From Flammeovirgaceae bacterium (GTDB lineage: Bacteria > Bacteroidota > Bacteroidia > Cytophagales > Cyclobacteriaceae), in the NCBI GenBank assembly GCA_016712035.1, contig JADJRT010000010.1, positions 100,580 through 164,579 of the forward strand: a stretch of 64,000 nt of DNA. The letters run 5' to 3'. Below, in pieces: positions 63,400 to 64,000 of this stretch. Each line of letters opens with the position of its first letter. Within the stretch, counting starts at the first letter, position 1. Made by a program: the position numbers and the translations under genes. The notes beneath the pieces are model-generated. The model worked only from the letters and a program-made list of their open reading frames with translations. It searched no databases and had not been told where the DNA came from.

Positions 63400-64000
63400 A
63401 TGAACATGAGCAAGATCGGTGTAATCGGTGGCGGAATAGTTGGACTGAGTTCAGCCTACTACTTAAACAAGACAGGTCATCAGGTAACAATTATGGACCA
63501 AAGTGATTTGAAAGATGGCTGCTCTTTTGGGAATGCAGGTATGATTGTTCCCAGTCATATCATTCCTCTGGCAGCACCGGGTATGATTTCGAAAGGTATT
63601 CGGTGGATGTTTAATTCACAAAGCCCATTTTATGTGAAGCCGCGATTAAATGGCGACTTGATAAAGTGGGGTTACCATTTCTACAGAAGTTCAACGAAAG
63701 AACACGTGGCTAAGTCTGCTCCGGCATTAAAAAATCTTAGCTTTTTTAGTAAAGAAATGTATCAGCAGCTAGCCAAGGATTTGCCTTTTAATTTTGGCTA
63801 TCATGAACGTGGCTTGCTAATGCTTTACAAAAGCAAAGAAGCTGAGCATGAAGAAACCGAGATGGCAAAGTTTGCAAACCAACAGGGAGTCGAAGCTCAA
63901 ATTCTTTCAGCCAACGAAATTCAGAAGATGGAGCCGGATGTAAGAGTAGATGTGCGTGGTGGAATATATTTTCCGGGCGATGCCCATTTGACGCCCAACA
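63400..64000 (+). CDS. FAD-dependent D-amino-acid dehydrogenase, probable 4-hydroxy-D-proline dehydrogenase (3'-truncated)
   Basis: The frame opens at ATG 63400 (or 63406) and runs past the right edge, giving 200 residues. It begins MNMSKIGVIGGGIVGLSSAY, the FAD-binding motif of the DadA/glycine-oxidase group. CSFGNAGMIVPSHIIPLAAP follows, with the His/Ala segment typical of DadA-like enzymes, then IKWGYHFYRSS and FGYHERGLLMLYKSKEAE. Neighbouring genes suggest cis-4-hydroxy-D-proline as substrate, giving 1-pyrroline-4-hydroxy-2-carboxylate for the DHDPS-like deaminase. Specificity is inferred from context; a general D-amino-acid dehydrogenase is the alternative. Confidence 0.85.
   Translation, partial: MNMSKIGVIGGGIVGLSSAYYLNKTGHQVTIMDQSDLKDGCSFGNAGMIVPSHIIPLAAPGMISKGIRWMFNSQSPFYVKPRLNGDLIKWGYHFYRSSTKEHVAKSAPALKNLSFFSKEMYQQLAKDLPFNFGYHERGLLMLYKSKEAEHEETEMAKFANQQGVEAQILSANEIQKMEPDVRVDVRGGIYFPGDAHLTPN

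Noticed and set aside
63273..63506. 77-codon ORF overlapping the D-amino-acid dehydrogenase start
   Set aside because: Its first residues belong to the decayed four-helix-bundle gene and the rest runs out of frame across the FAD motif of the real gene.

Overview
The window looks like a chromosomal segment of a gliding Bacteroidota bacterium, most likely of the Cytophagales. The evidence is a GldG-type gliding ABC-transporter subunit at the left edge, a very large secreted protein with a type-B T9SS C-terminal sorting domain, a promoter of the TTTG / TAnnTTTG type, Bacteroidota-style gene neighbourhoods (prs-rplY-pth, greA-HIT, gpsA next to a PlsB-like acyltransferase), and the absence of clear Shine-Dalgarno sites. 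No prophage, IS element, rRNA operon or CRISPR array was seen. There is one tRNA gene (Gln, TTG).

Layout. 1-2.1 kb: gldG (cut by the window edge) and its DUF4340 partner. 2.1-9.5 kb: dnaN, then a leftward block: pdxA, a TerB-like gene, DUF177-rpmF, and fabH-efp-accB-accC (fatty acid synthesis and translation). 9.6-16.5 kb: rsmA-mgtE, a pentapeptide-repeat membrane protein, greA-HIT, and gpsA with a G3P acyltransferase. 16.5-20.3 kb: a broken small gene, the T9SS giant protein and a DCC-family protein. 20.3-23.5 kb: fabD, folK, sppA. 23.8-26.8 kb: a tandem array of tiny lipoprotein genes divergent from a TPR histidine kinase. 26.9-31.3 kb: metG and a small sulfur cluster (SQR-like flavoprotein, DsrC/TusE-like, DsrE2-like). 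31.4-33.8 kb: pth, rplY, prs, tRNA-Gln. 33.9-43.2 kb: DUF4136 lipoprotein, ppc, purL, a 33-residue basic protein, an alpha/beta hydrolase, a two-domain VOC protein. 43.3-47.8 kb: M20 dipeptidase plus DUF819 permease, then a GMC oxidoreductase. 48-55.7 kb: ECF sigma factor with a small membrane protein, then a TetR-TolC-MFP-RND efflux operon. 55.8-58.2 kb: metallophosphoesterase and phosphodiesterase. 58.3-64 kb: a hydroxyproline-type catabolic cluster: AraC regulator, DHDPS-like deaminase, semialdehyde dehydrogenase, 4-hydroxyproline epimerase-type racemase and a D-amino-acid dehydrogenase cut by the right edge, with a decayed four-helix-bundle gene inside.

A dominant feature is the number of single-base frame breaks. 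At least a dozen genes, including normally indispensable ones (accB, metG), are split, mostly at homopolymers, while the protein sequence on both sides stays well conserved. This fits residual long-read indel errors much better than true pseudogenes. Broken genes are given here as single features spanning the break.

The most unusual piece is the tandem array of near-identical 43-residue lipoprotein genes (23.99-24.44 kb) facing a TPR sensor kinase. It could be a small-lipopeptide signalling or envelope-stress module; that is an inference. Other points of interest are the SQR/DsrC/DsrE2 cluster behind a perfect dyad, a TetR operator sitting on a near-leaderless promoter, an EF-P with Asn where the modified Lys/Arg normally sits, and a palindromic repeat embedded in the purL coding sequence.
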